From contig NZ_PGGM01000002.1 of NCBI RefSeq assembly GCF_003010965.1, positions 310,001 to 374,000 of the forward strand: a stretch of 64,000 nucleotides of DNA, read 5' to 3'. How positions within the stretch are numbered: the first letter of the stretch is position 1; each line of letters begins with the position of its first letter. Shown here piece after piece: positions 1 through 9,002 of this stretch. The notes below the pieces were generated by a model that was given only the letters and a program-made list of their open reading frames with translations, had not been told where the DNA came from and made no database searches. A program made the position numbers and the translations under genes. This DNA comes from Phyllobacterium sophorae (lineage in GTDB: Bacteria > Pseudomonadota > Alphaproteobacteria > Rhizobiales > Rhizobiaceae).

Positions 1-22
1 CCGTTGGATTATATGAGTATCG

Positions 23-54
23 AGAAAGAACCGGCCTGAGAATAATCAGGCCGG
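23..54 (-). terminator. Intrinsic terminator after the dehydrogenase gene
   Basis: A 9-bp perfect stem (31-39 with 46-54) closes a 6-base loop. Read on the minus strand it lies 14 bases after the stop codon of the dehydrogenase and is followed by a T-rich run (positions 30 to 23). Confidence 0.7.
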
Positions 55-67
55 CGCCGGCGATTGT

Positions 68-937
68 TTATTTCTCCAGCCGCGCCAACAGGGACGATGT
101 ATCCCAGCGATTGCCGCCCATGATTTGCACATCCTTGTAGAACTGGTCGACCAAGGCAGTAACCGGCAGCTTGGCGTTGTTGCGATTCGCTTCTGCGAGG
201 CAAATCCCCAAATCCTTGCGCATCCAATCGACGGCGAAGCCGAAATCATATTTCCCGGCATTCATGGTCTTGTGGCGATTTTCCATCTGCCAGGAGCCGG
301 CTGCGCCCTTGGAGATGACCTCGATGACCTTCTCGATATCAAGTCCCGCTCTCTTGCCGAAATGAATACCTTCCGCGAGGCCCTGGACCAGGCCGGCAAT
401 GCAAATCTGGTTGATCATCTTGGTCAGTTGCCCGGCACCGGCTGGCCCCATCAGGCCGACCATCTTGGCAAACGACTCAATGACCGGCTTTGCCATGTCA
501 AACGCATCCTGTTCGCCGCCGACCATCACCGTAAGTGCGCCATTTTCAGCGCCTGCCTGACCACCGGAGACCGGGGCGTCGAGAAAGTGGAAACCTCTCT
601 TGCGCGCTTCCGCGTCGAGTTCGCGTGCGACTTCTGCAGAGGCGGTCGTGTTATCGATGAAAATCGAGCCCTTCTTCATCGAATGAAATGCGCCGTTTTC
701 GCCTGTTGTCACTGCACGCAGATCGTCGTCGTTGCCAACGCAGGAAAAGACGAAATCCTTGCCCGCTGCCGCCTCTTCCGGAGTTGGTGCGTAAGCGCCC
801 TTGAACTCCCCGGCCCACTTTTTTGCTTTCTCACTGCTACGGTTGAAGACCGTAACGTCATGGCCGCCGCGTGATTTGAGATGACCTGCCATCGGGTATC
901 CCATGACGCCAAGACCGATAAAAGCGAGTGTTGCCAT
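68..937 (-). CDS. NAD(P)-dependent oxidoreductase, 3-hydroxyisobutyrate dehydrogenase family
   Basis: 289-residue cytosolic beta-hydroxyacid dehydrogenase, a family that oxidises 3-hydroxyisobutyrate, tartronate semialdehyde or related short hydroxyacids. Seen: an N-terminal dinucleotide fold with GLGVMG (about residues 7-12), the substrate-binding signature DAPVSGGQAGAENG near residue 120, and the expected catalytic lysine in GAGQLTKMINQ near residue 170. The start at 937 has an AGAGGA ribosome-binding site and puts the GxGxxG motif at the N terminus; a longer frame to 1054 would add 39 unrelated residues. The gene stands alone, divergent from the penicillin-acylase gene, so the true substrate cannot be told from context. 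Confidence 0.9.
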   Translation of the reverse strand: MATLAFIGLGVMGYPMAGHLKSRGGHDVTVFNRSSEKAKKWAGEFKGAYAPTPEEAAAGKDFVFSCVGNDDDLRAVTTGENGAFHSMKKGSIFIDNTTASAEVARELDAEARKRGFHFLDAPVSGGQAGAENGALTVMVGGEQDAFDMAKPVIESFAKMVGLMGPAGAGQLTKMINQICIAGLVQGLAEGIHFGKRAGLDIEKVIEVISKGAAGSWQMENRHKTMNAGKYDFGFAVDWMRKDLGICLAEANRNNAKLPVTALVDQFYKDVQIMGGNRWDTSSLLARLEK

Positions 938-1001
938 TACATAGTTTCCTCTGTCAGATAGGACATAGTGTTGAGTATCCGGATCGGGGGACGTTAGGAC
1001 A

Positions 1002-3461
1002 ATGCGGCGGATCATCAAAGGCCTATTGTGGATTGTTTTCTCCCTCATCCCCATCGCCCTCCTTGGGTCGGTTCTCGGCTACGTCTGGCTTGCACGCTCG
1101 GTCGCGCCTGCAACCGGTGAAATGACGCTTGCGGATCTGTCTGGGGCTGTCACGGTCACCCGTGACAAGAATGCGGTGCCGCACATCAGTGGCAATTCGG
1201 TTGATGACGTCCTGATGGCCCTCGGTTTTGTGCATGCGCAAGAGCGGCTTTGGCAGATGGAAGTGAACCGGATGGCCGGGCAGGGCCGCCTGTCCGAGCT
1301 TTTCGGGGACAAGACTGTCTTCACCGACCGCTTCATCCGGTCAATTGGTCTCTACGAATCCGCGGAAAGCTCCCTTGCGGCGCTGAACGATGCGGACCGC
1401 AAGAAAATTGATGCCTATGTGCATGGAATCAATGAATTTATTGCCAGTGCAGGCCCGACATTTGGCTCCAAATATTCGCCGGAGTTCGTCGTCCTCGGCC
1501 ACAAGCCCGAAAAATGGGCGGCAGCAGATGTGATTGTAACGTTAAAACTGATGTCAGTGACACTGGCAGCCAACATCGATGACGAAGTGTTACGCCTGAA
1601 ATTTGCGCGCCTTGGCATGAACGACGCGGAGATTACCGACTTGCAGCCGCCAGTGCCCGCCGACACGCCGCCGCCCTTGCCGGATTTGCGTCAGGTACTC
1701 GGCTTGCCAAGCGGTACCCTCAAGGCCGGAGCCGTCGAAGCCGAAAAACAGTTTGCGTCGCTGAATGAATTCATGGCCACCGGTGCGTCGAACAATTGGG
1801 TTGTTGGTGGGGCGCGAACCGAAAGCGGAAAGCCGATTCTCGCCAATGATCCGCATCTTGGACTGACGGCACCCGGAATCTGGTATCTCGCGCATCTTCA
1901 AGTCAAGAATGCTGATGGTACCTCAAGGAATCTCGTCGGGGTGACCTTACCGGGTGCACCGCTGGTCCTTCTCGGTCGAAACGACAAGTTGGCCTGGGGT
2001 TTTACGAACACCGGCGCGGATGTTCAGGATATTTTTATCGAAAAGATCAACCCCGCTAATGCGAACGAGTATCAGACGCCGCAGGGCTTCCAGCCTTTCG
2101 AGAAGAAGAACGTAGCGATCAAGGTGAAGGGCGGCGATACCGTCAATTTCGAGCGAATGGTCACGCGCCACGGCCCGGTCTTGCCCGCTGACTATCGCGG
2201 GCTTGACCATTATTTACCTGACGGCACCGTCGCCTCGTTGTCCTGGACAGCCTTGGCTGGTGACGACACGACCGTTTCCGCAGGTCTGAAGCTGTGGGAT
2301 TTTGCCAATGTGTCTGACTTCCAGAATGGTATGCGTGATTTCATCACTCCGATGCAGTCGATCGTCATTGCCGATGTGGAGGGCAATATCGGGTTGATTG
2401 CACCGGGGAGAGTGCCTGTCCGTGACCCGGCCAATCAGATCATGGGTCGCGCCCCATCGCCGGGCTGGGACGCGACATATGACTGGAAGGGCTTCATTCC
2501 GTACGAGGGATTGCCTCGGGTCTACAACCCCGCTGAAAATGTGCTGGCGACAGCGAACACAAAGATCGTGGATGCGGCTTACCCGCATTTCCTTACCTTT
2601 GATTGGGACGAACCCTGGCGGTTCGAGCGGATCAAGACACTTGTATATGGCGCGAACGAGCAAACGCTGGCAACGAACGGCAAGGTGCAAGGTGATGCGT
2701 ACGACAATGCCTATGCAGTATTGCTCCCGGTTATGCTCAAACAAGTCGGCGGCCGCAATGATGTAGATCTGGACGTCGTCAAGCAGTTGAGTGCGTGGAA
2801 CTTCGTCGAAGACCGGGCCCGTGCCGAGCCCTTGCTTTTCAGTGCATGGCTCAGGATGGCGACAAAGCGAATTCTGGAAGATGATCTCGGTGACGCCTTC
2901 CCGTCATTCTGGCAGGGCCATGTTGGCGCCATGTTGCGCTGGCTCGGTCCAAATCCAGCGCGTGATTGGTGCGATGATGGCCGCACGCCGGAGAAGGAGA
3001 GTTGCGGCGACATCCTTGCATTGGCACTTGGCGACGCGGTCAAGGATCTGGAAACGCGTTTGGGTTCTGACCGCTCGAACTGGAGTTGGGGCAAACTGCA
3101 TTATGCCTATGGCGCCCACCGGCCGTTTGCGCAGGTCAGCCCGCTTGACCAGCTTTTCAACGTCACGGTGCCGGCGTCAGGCGGTGCGTTCAGCCTCGAT
3201 CGGGGCAAATCTTCCTTTACCGACGAAAACAATCCCTTTCGGGTGACCCACGGTACGAGCTACCGCGGCCTGTTCGATCTCGCCGATCTCGACCGGTCGA
3301 CTTATATCCAGACCACGGGTCAATCGGGAAACGTATTCTCAGCCAACTATCGTGATTTTGCTCAGAAATGGGCGAACACCGAAGCAATCTCCATTCCAAC
3401 TGGCGAGCGGGCCTATGAGGAAGGTCTGCTAGGGGTGTGGCGCCTGAAGCCAAAAAACTAG
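1002..3461 (+). CDS. Penicillin acylase family protein (N-terminal nucleophile hydrolase)
   Basis: 819-residue amidohydrolase of the penicillin amidase (S45) family. These are exported, made as one chain and self-cleaved into alpha and beta subunits; they hydrolyse amides such as beta-lactam side chains or acyl-homoserine lactones. Seen: a hydrophobic N-terminal signal/anchor (residues about 5-33) and the cleavage/nucleophile site ATGASNNWVVGG, with the nucleophile Ser at about residue 263, followed by the conserved NDPHL. Length is normal for the family. The TGA-to-stop neighbour downstream is convergent (GST). The real substrate is unknown; quorum-signal or peptide amide cleavage are both possible. 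Confidence 0.92.
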   Translation: MRRIIKGLLWIVFSLIPIALLGSVLGYVWLARSVAPATGEMTLADLSGAVTVTRDKNAVPHISGNSVDDVLMALGFVHAQERLWQMEVNRMAGQGRLSELFGDKTVFTDRFIRSIGLYESAESSLAALNDADRKKIDAYVHGINEFIASAGPTFGSKYSPEFVVLGHKPEKWAAADVIVTLKLMSVTLAANIDDEVLRLKFARLGMNDAEITDLQPPVPADTPPPLPDLRQVLGLPSGTLKAGAVEAEKQFASLNEFMATGASNNWVVGGARTESGKPILANDPHLGLTAPGIWYLAHLQVKNADGTSRNLVGVTLPGAPLVLLGRNDKLAWGFTNTGADVQDIFIEKINPANANEYQTPQGFQPFEKKNVAIKVKGGDTVNFERMVTRHGPVLPADYRGLDHYLPDGTVASLSWTALAGDDTTVSAGLKLWDFANVSDFQNGMRDFITPMQSIVIADVEGNIGLIAPGRVPVRDPANQIMGRAPSPGWDATYDWKGFIPYEGLPRVYNPAENVLATANTKIVDAAYPHFLTFDWDEPWRFERIKTLVYGANEQTLATNGKVQGDAYDNAYAVLLPVMLKQVGGRNDVDLDVVKQLSAWNFVEDRARAEPLLFSAWLRMATKRILEDDLGDAFPSFWQGHVGAMLRWLGPNPARDWCDDGRTPEKESCGDILALALGDAVKDLETRLGSDRSNWSWGKLHYAYGAHRPFAQVSPLDQLFNVTVPASGGAFSLDRGKSSFTDENNPFRVTHGTSYRGLFDLADLDRSTYIQTTGQSGNVFSANYRDFAQKWANTEAISIPTGERAYEEGLLGVWRLKPKN

Positions 3462-3472
3462 GAGAATGCCGC

Positions 3473-4093
3473 TCAGGTGAGGGGGATCATCACTGCCTTC
3501 TGAAATGCCGGGCGCTCTTTCAGCCGCTCATACCACGTAACAAGATGCGGGTGATCCGGCCGCTCGATAGGCATTTCCAACCAGGCATAGGCAAAGCAGC
3601 CAAGGGGAATGTCGCCCACACCGAATTTTTCACCGGACAGGTATGGCTGCTGGGCAAGGGCGGCATCAACGATCGCAAACAGCCTGCCGCAGTCCTGAAT
3701 GCCCTTTTCCTTGGCCGCATGATCCTGTTTGTCAGGTGTCAGGCGCACAACATTCCAGAAGACGTCGCGGAAGGGGGTGGCGAGCGTGGACGTCGCCCAA
3801 TCCATCCACTTTTCCGCCTTTGCTCTCGCAGCGGCATCTTCGATGTGGAGCGTCGCTTCGCCATACTGCGCAACAAGGTAGCGCACGATTGTATTGCTTT
3901 CCCAAAGCACCAGATCCTTGTCTTCCAGCGTTGGCACCAAGCCATTCGGGTTCATCGCGCGATACTCGGGATCGGATACGATGCCGAATGCACCCCCAGC
4001 TGGACTGTTCTCGTAGGGAACGCCCACTTCTTCGGCAGCCCAGAGGGCTTTCTTGACATTGTTCGAGTTTGTCCGGCCCCAGATCTTCAGCAT
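3473..4093 (-). CDS. Glutathione S-transferase family protein
   Basis: 206-residue cytosolic GST. The N-terminal thioredoxin-fold domain (about residues 1-80) contains the glutathione-binding pattern PTLEDKDLVLWESNTIVRYL; an all-helical C-terminal domain follows. GSTs conjugate glutathione to electrophiles or act as peroxidases. The start at 4093 has AGAGAA upstream and begins directly with the first beta strand (MLKIWGR); the open frame continues to 4216 but that part is non-coding-like. Lies 29 bp after the permease gene on the same strand, so it may be co-transcribed with the ABC importer, though no functional link is evident. Confidence 0.9.
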   Translation of the reverse strand: MLKIWGRTNSNNVKKALWAAEEVGVPYENSPAGGAFGIVSDPEYRAMNPNGLVPTLEDKDLVLWESNTIVRYLVAQYGEATLHIEDAAARAKAEKWMDWATSTLATPFRDVFWNVVRLTPDKQDHAAKEKGIQDCGRLFAIVDAALAQQPYLSGEKFGVGDIPLGCFAYAWLEMPIERPDHPHLVTWYERLKERPAFQKAVMIPLT

Positions 4094-4122
4094 GGTTCGG
4101 TTCTCTTTTCGTGGATTTGCAA

Positions 4123-4959
4123 TTAGCGAATCAGGTGGCGCGTAATGCGGCGCTCCATCCAATCCCATAGATGCCGCAGTATTTCCACCAGAACCAGATA
4201 AATGATTGCTGTCCATAGATAGGTCTGGAAGTCAAACGTGCGCGAATACGCAAGTTTTGTATAACCCATGAGGTCATAAACCGAAATCAGGGCGACAATC
4301 GCCGAGCCTTTGATCATCAGGATGACTTCATTCCCGTAGGGCCGCAAAGCCACGATCAAGGCCTGCGGCAGAATGATTTTCCAGAATGTGACCGCTTTGG
4401 AAATCCCCAGCGATGCGGCTCCTTCCCATTGTCCCAAGGGAACGCTGCGGATGGCGCCTCGCAAAATTTCAGCCTGATAGGCGGCGGTATTGAGTGCGAA
4501 CGCCAACAGGGCGCAAAACCAGGCTTCGCGGAAGAATACCCACAATCCAATCGATTGCAGCTCTTTATTGAATGAACCGACCCCATAATAGATCAGGAAA
4601 ACCTGGGCGATCAACGGCGTCCCGCGGAAGAAATAGACGTAGAAATAAGCAACCGATGAAATGATACGGTTATTGCTCAAGCGGCCCAATACGACCGGAA
4701 TGGAAAGCACCGCGCCGAGAATGATTGAGCTACCCACAAGGGTGATCGTGGTTCCGAGGCCGGAAAGGTATGTGGGGCCGTATTTCCTTACGAGATCGAT
4801 GTTCCAGGCACTGTAAAGGTAGACCAGCAGCCCGAGAATGAGGGCGGCCCAGACTCCGACGAGTATGTGCCCGATCACGCGTGATCGCGTCCAGCCTTTG
4901 GGTGGCGCGGGCGGACGCAAAACGGTCGGGGTCCGTGCGTTGATGAAGCTCTCGGTCAT
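4123..4959 (-). CDS. Polar amino-acid ABC transporter permease (HisM-like)
   Basis: 278-residue inner-membrane permease of the HisM/ArtM family. After a cytoplasmic N terminus it has about five to six membrane segments. The EAA loop that docks the ATPase is visible (GAIRSVPLGQWEGAASLGIS, about residues 180-200). Start at 4959 overlaps the stop of the upstream permease as ATGA, implying translational coupling. Together with the second permease and the binding protein upstream it forms an importer for a basic or polar amino acid. No ATPase gene is adjacent. Confidence 0.92.
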   Translation of the reverse strand: MTESFINARTPTVLRPPAPPKGWTRSRVIGHILVGVWAALILGLLVYLYSAWNIDLVRKYGPTYLSGLGTTITLVGSSIILGAVLSIPVVLGRLSNNRIISSVAYFYVYFFRGTPLIAQVFLIYYGVGSFNKELQSIGLWVFFREAWFCALLAFALNTAAYQAEILRGAIRSVPLGQWEGAASLGISKAVTFWKIILPQALIVALRPYGNEVILMIKGSAIVALISVYDLMGYTKLAYSRTFDFQTYLWTAIIYLVLVEILRHLWDWMERRITRHLIR

Positions 4960-5669
4960 CGCTTTGCCCCGCTTTTGGCCGACCATCGGTCAATGCCATC
5001 GATTACAAAGGATGACAGGATGGCAAGCACGAGATAGATCATGCAGGCCGTGCCGTAGAACAGGAACGCGTGTTTTGTAACACGTGCGGCAACTGAGGTC
5101 TGGCGCAATATATCGGCAAGTCCGATCGCGGAAACGAGGGCTGTGTCCTTGAGCAGGATCATCCAGAGATTGCCCAGTCCAGGAAGCGCTATCCGGATCA
5201 ATTGCGGCAGGATGACCTTGCGCATTGTCTGGCCGTAGGAGAGGCCAATAGCATAACCGCCCTCGTACTGACCTTTCGGAATGGCGCGGAACGCCGAGAG
5301 GAATACTTCGCTGGCATAGGAGGAAAAGACCGTACCCATCGCGAACATGCCGGCGATGAATGAATTGATCTCGATCGTACCTGTGTAGCCCAGGAGCTGG
5401 CCCAGCTTCTGGATACCAATCTGACCGCCGAAATAGACCAGGAACAAAGTCAGAAGTTCGGGTAATCCGCGGAAAATCGTCGTATACATATTGGCAGCAA
5501 GCTTGACCGACGGTTCTTGCGATTGCTTGCCGAGAGCGACGAAAAAGCCGATAGCCAAGCCGACTGGCAGCGTTGCAAGGGCCAAGCTGACCGTTACGAG
5601 AACACCGCTGGCAATGCTAGGGCCCCATCCGCCTTCGCCAAAACCAAGTAACGCTATTGAGCCTTCCAT
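4956..5669 (-). CDS. Polar amino-acid ABC transporter permease (HisQ-like)
   Basis: 237-residue inner-membrane permease, partner of the downstream HisM-like protein. It has about five membrane segments and an EAA loop (AFRAIPKGQYEGGYAIGLS). I take the ATG at 5669; a TTG two codons earlier (5675) is also in frame. It follows the binding-protein gene after a 129-bp gap holding a strong hairpin, a common layout that lets the binding protein be made in excess of the permeases. Confidence 0.92.
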   Translation of the reverse strand: MEGSIALLGFGEGGWGPSIASGVLVTVSLALATLPVGLAIGFFVALGKQSQEPSVKLAANMYTTIFRGLPELLTLFLVYFGGQIGIQKLGQLLGYTGTIEINSFIAGMFAMGTVFSSYASEVFLSAFRAIPKGQYEGGYAIGLSYGQTMRKVILPQLIRIALPGLGNLWMILLKDTALVSAIGLADILRQTSVAARVTKHAFLFYGTACMIYLVLAILSSFVIDGIDRWSAKSGAKR

Positions 5670-5750
5670 AGGCAACTTTCATGTTTCGCGGGCCATTCCC
5701 CAGGGCTCTTTATTCGAGCCAACCCGTCATTTTTGAAGTTCGTGTTGTGA

Positions 5751-5768
5751 ATGGCGGTCGCCCGCCAT
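5751..5768 (-). terminator. Intercistronic hairpin between binding protein and permease genes
   Basis: Perfect 7-bp GC-rich stem (5751-5757 with 5762-5768) and 4-base loop, 31 bases after the binding-protein stop on the minus strand. There is no strong T run, so partial termination or 3' mRNA protection is more likely than full termination. This matches known differential expression of periplasmic binding proteins (inference). Confidence 0.55.
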
Positions 5769-5798
5769 CCACATATTTAACAAGTCAGATCAATCGGC

Positions 5799-6590
5799 TC
5801 AATCTTCGCCGCCGTAAACGTCGATCTTGAAGTACTTGTCGTTGATTTCCTTGTATTTTCCGTTCTTGCGGATCGCAGCAATCGCCGTGCTGAACTTGTC
5901 AGCCAGGGCGGTGTTGCCCTTCTTCACAGTCACACCGGCACCCGGACCATGGATCGCAACGTCAGGTTCGAGCGTTCCCAGGAGCTTGCAGCATGCGCCG
6001 GCTTCGCTGTCGAGCCACTGGCCGAGAACGATCACGTCGTCCATCGCAGCGTCGATACGACCATTCGCCATTTCGAGTTTATACTCGTCTGCCGTCGGAT
6101 ACATCTTGATTTCGGAGCCGCTATATTTGGCTTCGGCAAAGTTCGAGTGGCTGGTGGAGGCCTGAACGCCAAGGGTCTTGCCCTTTAGCGCTTCCGGAGT
6201 GATGTCCTTGATGTCGGAATCCTTCGGGACGACGATGGCAGGCGGAGTATTGTAATATTTCTTCGAGAAATCGACCTTTTCCAGACGTTCTGGAGTGATC
6301 GACATCGACGCGATTATGGCGTCGAATTTACCGGCCTGCAGAGCCGGGATCATGCCGTCCCAATCCTGGGTCACGAAGGTGCATTCTGCCTTCATCTCTT
6401 CGCACAGAGCCTTGCCGATATCGATGTCGAAGCCTTCCAGCTTGCCATCTGGCGTCAGGTTATTGAACGGCGGGTAGGCACCTTCGGAGGCGATTGTAAG
6501 CTTAAGGGCGTCCTCTGCGTGAGCCGCACCCATGGTAAAGGCAAGGGCCGCAGCGGAAATCGCGAGTGCGAGACGCTTGGTGATACGCAT
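5799..6590 (-). CDS. Periplasmic amino-acid-binding protein of ABC importer (HisJ/ArgT-like)
   Basis: 263-residue substrate-binding protein of family 3. Seen: a clear signal peptide (MRITKRLALAISAAALAFTMGAAHA, cleaved near residue 25), the family signature GFDIDIGKALCEEMKAEC, and an SMSITPERLEKVDFS segment typical of lysine/arginine/ornithine and histidine binders. Two Cys in EAGACCKLLG near residue 200 may form a disulfide. It is the first gene of the importer operon and has an excellent GAGAGG ribosome-binding site. Basic amino-acid specificity is inferred from family resemblance only. Confidence 0.92.
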   Translation of the reverse strand: MRITKRLALAISAAALAFTMGAAHAEDALKLTIASEGAYPPFNNLTPDGKLEGFDIDIGKALCEEMKAECTFVTQDWDGMIPALQAGKFDAIIASMSITPERLEKVDFSKKYYNTPPAIVVPKDSDIKDITPEALKGKTLGVQASTSHSNFAEAKYSGSEIKMYPTADEYKLEMANGRIDAAMDDVIVLGQWLDSEAGACCKLLGTLEPDVAIHGPGAGVTVKKGNTALADKFSTAIAAIRKNGKYKEINDKYFKIDVYGGED

Positions 6591-6824
6591 TTATTTGAAC
6601 CTCTCTTTTATGGCCCGGCTGTTCCCCTGCTTTTTTGGACAGCCTTCCGGGCAAGTCGCAGTTTTACTGCTCCTGACGCGGATATTCCCACTAGTTTTGA
6701 GCCAAAAGCAACTGTGAATCGTGCGCCTCCGGACGAATCTGGAGGGTAAAAACATACAATTATTATTGCTCTTATACTTTTGTTGCGCACGTTTCGGTGG
6801 AAACGTCATTTTCTGACGCGGCCG

Positions 6825-7340
6825 TCAGGAGAGCCCTGTCTCGCGCTCGACGAGGTCGGCCAGGCCGGTGATATCATCAAGGTCGTAGACGGGGATTTTC
6901 TCCCCGGCCAGGAGATGGTCGCTGGCGATCGCTACGATTGCCGCATCGTTCAACGCCAGGCGCTCTCCGGATCTCCCCTCGAGCCTTCTCGTCTCGATCT
7001 TCTTGTGATGTTCACGCTTATAGCCTTCGACGAGCACAAGATCACAAGGAGCAAAGCGTGCAATAATTTCAGCCAGAGAAGGCTCTTTTTCCTCGGCGAG
7101 TTCATGCATCAGCGCCCAGCGCTGATCGGACACAATGGCGACTTCACCCGCACCTGCTTTGCGGTGGCGGTACGAATCGGTGCCCTGCTTGTCGATATCA
7201 AAATCATGATGGGCATGTTTTACCGTCGATACCTTCCAGCCTCGTCGCGTCAGTTCACTGACGAGCTTGACCGTGAGTGTGGTCTTTCCCGAGTTCTTCC
7301 AGCCGGTGATACCGAAAATCCTGTGCATTCCGGATGTCAT
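6825..7340 (-). CDS. mobB: Molybdopterin-guanine dinucleotide biosynthesis protein MobB
   Basis: 171-residue GTP-binding accessory factor of molybdenum cofactor maturation. A P-loop GWKNSGKTTL sits near the N terminus, and the family pattern TVKHAHHDFDIDKQGTDSYRHRKAGA follows. MobB assists MobA in converting molybdopterin to the guanine dinucleotide form. The start at 7340 overlaps the mobA stop as ATGA; an alternative Met at 7328 sits directly before the conserved core. Last gene of the EamA-mobA-mobB transcription unit. Confidence 0.93.
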   Translation of the reverse strand: MTSGMHRIFGITGWKNSGKTTLTVKLVSELTRRGWKVSTVKHAHHDFDIDKQGTDSYRHRKAGAGEVAIVSDQRWALMHELAEEKEPSLAEIIARFAPCDLVLVEGYKREHHKKIETRRLEGRSGERLALNDAAIVAIASDHLLAGEKIPVYDLDDITGLADLVERETGLS

Positions 7341-7972
7341 TGTAGTGCGGTCCATCTTTGCCGGGCGTCGGCAATATCCTGCGGCGTGTTGATGTTGAAA
7401 AATGGGTCGAACAAGGCGCCCGACTGTGTTGTCACAATCGGAAATTCCGCGATCTTGTGCGGATGCCCTTCGATCCAGGCAACGACACGGCGATTTTTGG
7501 CGTCGCTTAGCCAATGGCGAAGGTCAGTTCTGAGAAAGACGGGCCACAGCCCAAAGACCGGATGAAGCCTGTCGCCGGACGCGGCAACGCCGATGTGGCC
7601 GGGCGTTTCGGCGATGGAGCGCCGAAGTGTGCGAACAAGATCATCGGGAAAGAACGGGCTGTCGGCGGCTACAGTCAGGATGTGCGAAAATGGCGTCGGC
7701 TGCCTATTGGCCCATTCCATTGCGGCCAGAATTCCGGCGAGCGGGCCGGCAAAGCCGGAGATGTCGTCCGGTATCACCGGCAGGTGCAAATCTGCAAAAT
7801 GCTCGGGAGCGCCGTTGCTGTTCAAGGCGACGATGTCGATCTGGCGGGACAGGCGTTCGAGTACATGGTCGATCAGGCGGCGGTCGCCGAACGGCAGCAG
7901 CGCTTTGTCCTTCCCCTCCATCCGGCGCGATTGTCCGCCTGCCAATATGATACCCGCAATCCGCACCGTCAC
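7337..7972 (-). CDS. mobA: Molybdenum cofactor guanylyltransferase MobA
   Basis: 211-residue cytosolic nucleotidyltransferase that attaches GMP from GTP to molybdopterin to form MGD. The signature LAGGQSRRMEGKDKAL (about residues 10-25) is the nucleotide-binding loop, and AADSPFFPDDLV carries the metal-binding Asp. The start is GTG at 7972, overlapping the stop of the EamA gene as GTGA, so translation is probably coupled. The end overlaps mobB by 4 bp. Confidence 0.94.
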   Translation of the reverse strand: MTVRIAGIILAGGQSRRMEGKDKALLPFGDRRLIDHVLERLSRQIDIVALNSNGAPEHFADLHLPVIPDDISGFAGPLAGILAAMEWANRQPTPFSHILTVAADSPFFPDDLVRTLRRSIAETPGHIGVAASGDRLHPVFGLWPVFLRTDLRHWLSDAKNRRVVAWIEGHPHKIAEFPIVTTQSGALFDPFFNINTPQDIADARQRWTALQ

Positions 7973-8901
7973 ACTCCATCCGGCGATGTTGTTGCTGCCG
8001 CAGCCGTCATCGCCACAGGTTTCATGCGGTTGACGGTACGCTCACGGTAGAGCGTATAGAGCCCGCTGCCAATGACGATGATGGAACCGATGATCATCGG
8101 GAGATCTGGAAGATCGCCGAAGAACAGGAAGCCGAGGACGATTGCCCAGATCAAACTGGTATAGCGGAAGGGCGCAACGAATGAAATCTCGCCCTCGCGC
8201 ATAGCGAGGATAATGAAATGATACGCAACGATCACGCAGCAAGCCGCGAGTGTCAGGAGCAGCGTATTTGTCAATGTCATCGGCGTCCAACCTCCCAGCG
8301 GGCCGATCATTGCCACGCCAGCGAGGGAAACGCCCACCGAAGTCAACGCGGAAATCATCAAAACGGGAATGGCTTTCGGCACCTTGCGGGTGGCGAGATC
8401 GCGGAGCGCAGCGAAGATGACAGTGATGACGACCAAGAAAATATAGGGGCTTACACCATCATTGCCGGGCCGTACGATGATGAGGACTCCTGTAAAGCCA
8501 ACGGCGATCGCAACCCAGCGCCGCCAGCCCACGGGCTCGCCGAAGAACATAGCTGCTCCCATGGTTACCACAAGAGGCAGCGCCTGCAGAATTGCTGACG
8601 TCAAGGCGAGAGGGACGTGGACAAGGGCGACAAGAAAGCTGACTGTCCCAACCACTTCGCCAATGACCCGCAGAACGGTCATTCTATGCAGGGCCTGGCG
8701 GAGAGGTATCAGCATTCCATTGTGCCAGGCGAGCGCAATGATCAGTATGGTGGCGATCGATCCGCGCACCAGCATGACCTGACCCATATTCATATGCTCG
8801 GCGACGAATTTCACCGTCGCATCATTAAACGTGAAGCTGGCCATGCCAATGGCCATATACAAACTGCCACGCAGATTGGGAGATAGCGCCAAAATTGTCA
8901 T
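7969..8901 (-). CDS. DMT-superfamily transporter (two EamA domains)
   Basis: 310-residue inner-membrane protein with about ten hydrophobic segments arranged as two EamA repeats. Members export small metabolites such as amino acids, purines or drugs. It is first in a tightly overlapping unit with mobA and mobB (GTGA and ATGA junctions). Whether the transport step serves cofactor metabolism is unknown. The ribosome-binding site is not obvious: a GGAGGA lies 20 bases upstream of this ATG, so the true start could differ slightly. Confidence 0.85.
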   Translation of the reverse strand: MTILALSPNLRGSLYMAIGMASFTFNDATVKFVAEHMNMGQVMLVRGSIATILIIALAWHNGMLIPLRQALHRMTVLRVIGEVVGTVSFLVALVHVPLALTSAILQALPLVVTMGAAMFFGEPVGWRRWVAIAVGFTGVLIIVRPGNDGVSPYIFLVVITVIFAALRDLATRKVPKAIPVLMISALTSVGVSLAGVAMIGPLGGWTPMTLTNTLLLTLAACCVIVAYHFIILAMREGEISFVAPFRYTSLIWAIVLGFLFFGDLPDLPMIIGSIIVIGSGLYTLYRERTVNRMKPVAMTAAAATTSPDGV

Positions 8902-8954
8902 TTCCGAATGAGTGAGCGATTCTCCTCCAGAATCGCTAAATTGATATATCAGCC

Positions 8955-8970
8955 TGCGCTCCTGAGCGCA
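8955..8970. other. Perfect inverted repeat between moaA and the EamA gene
   Basis: Two 7-base arms (8955-8961 and 8964-8970) separated by two bases. It lies downstream of moaA and upstream of the EamA gene on the minus strand. No T run follows in either direction, so this could be a weak terminator or an operator; I cannot decide. Confidence 0.4.
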
Positions 8971-9002
8971 TTCGGAATATTTGAGAAGCTCGCGGGAGGA
9001 TC

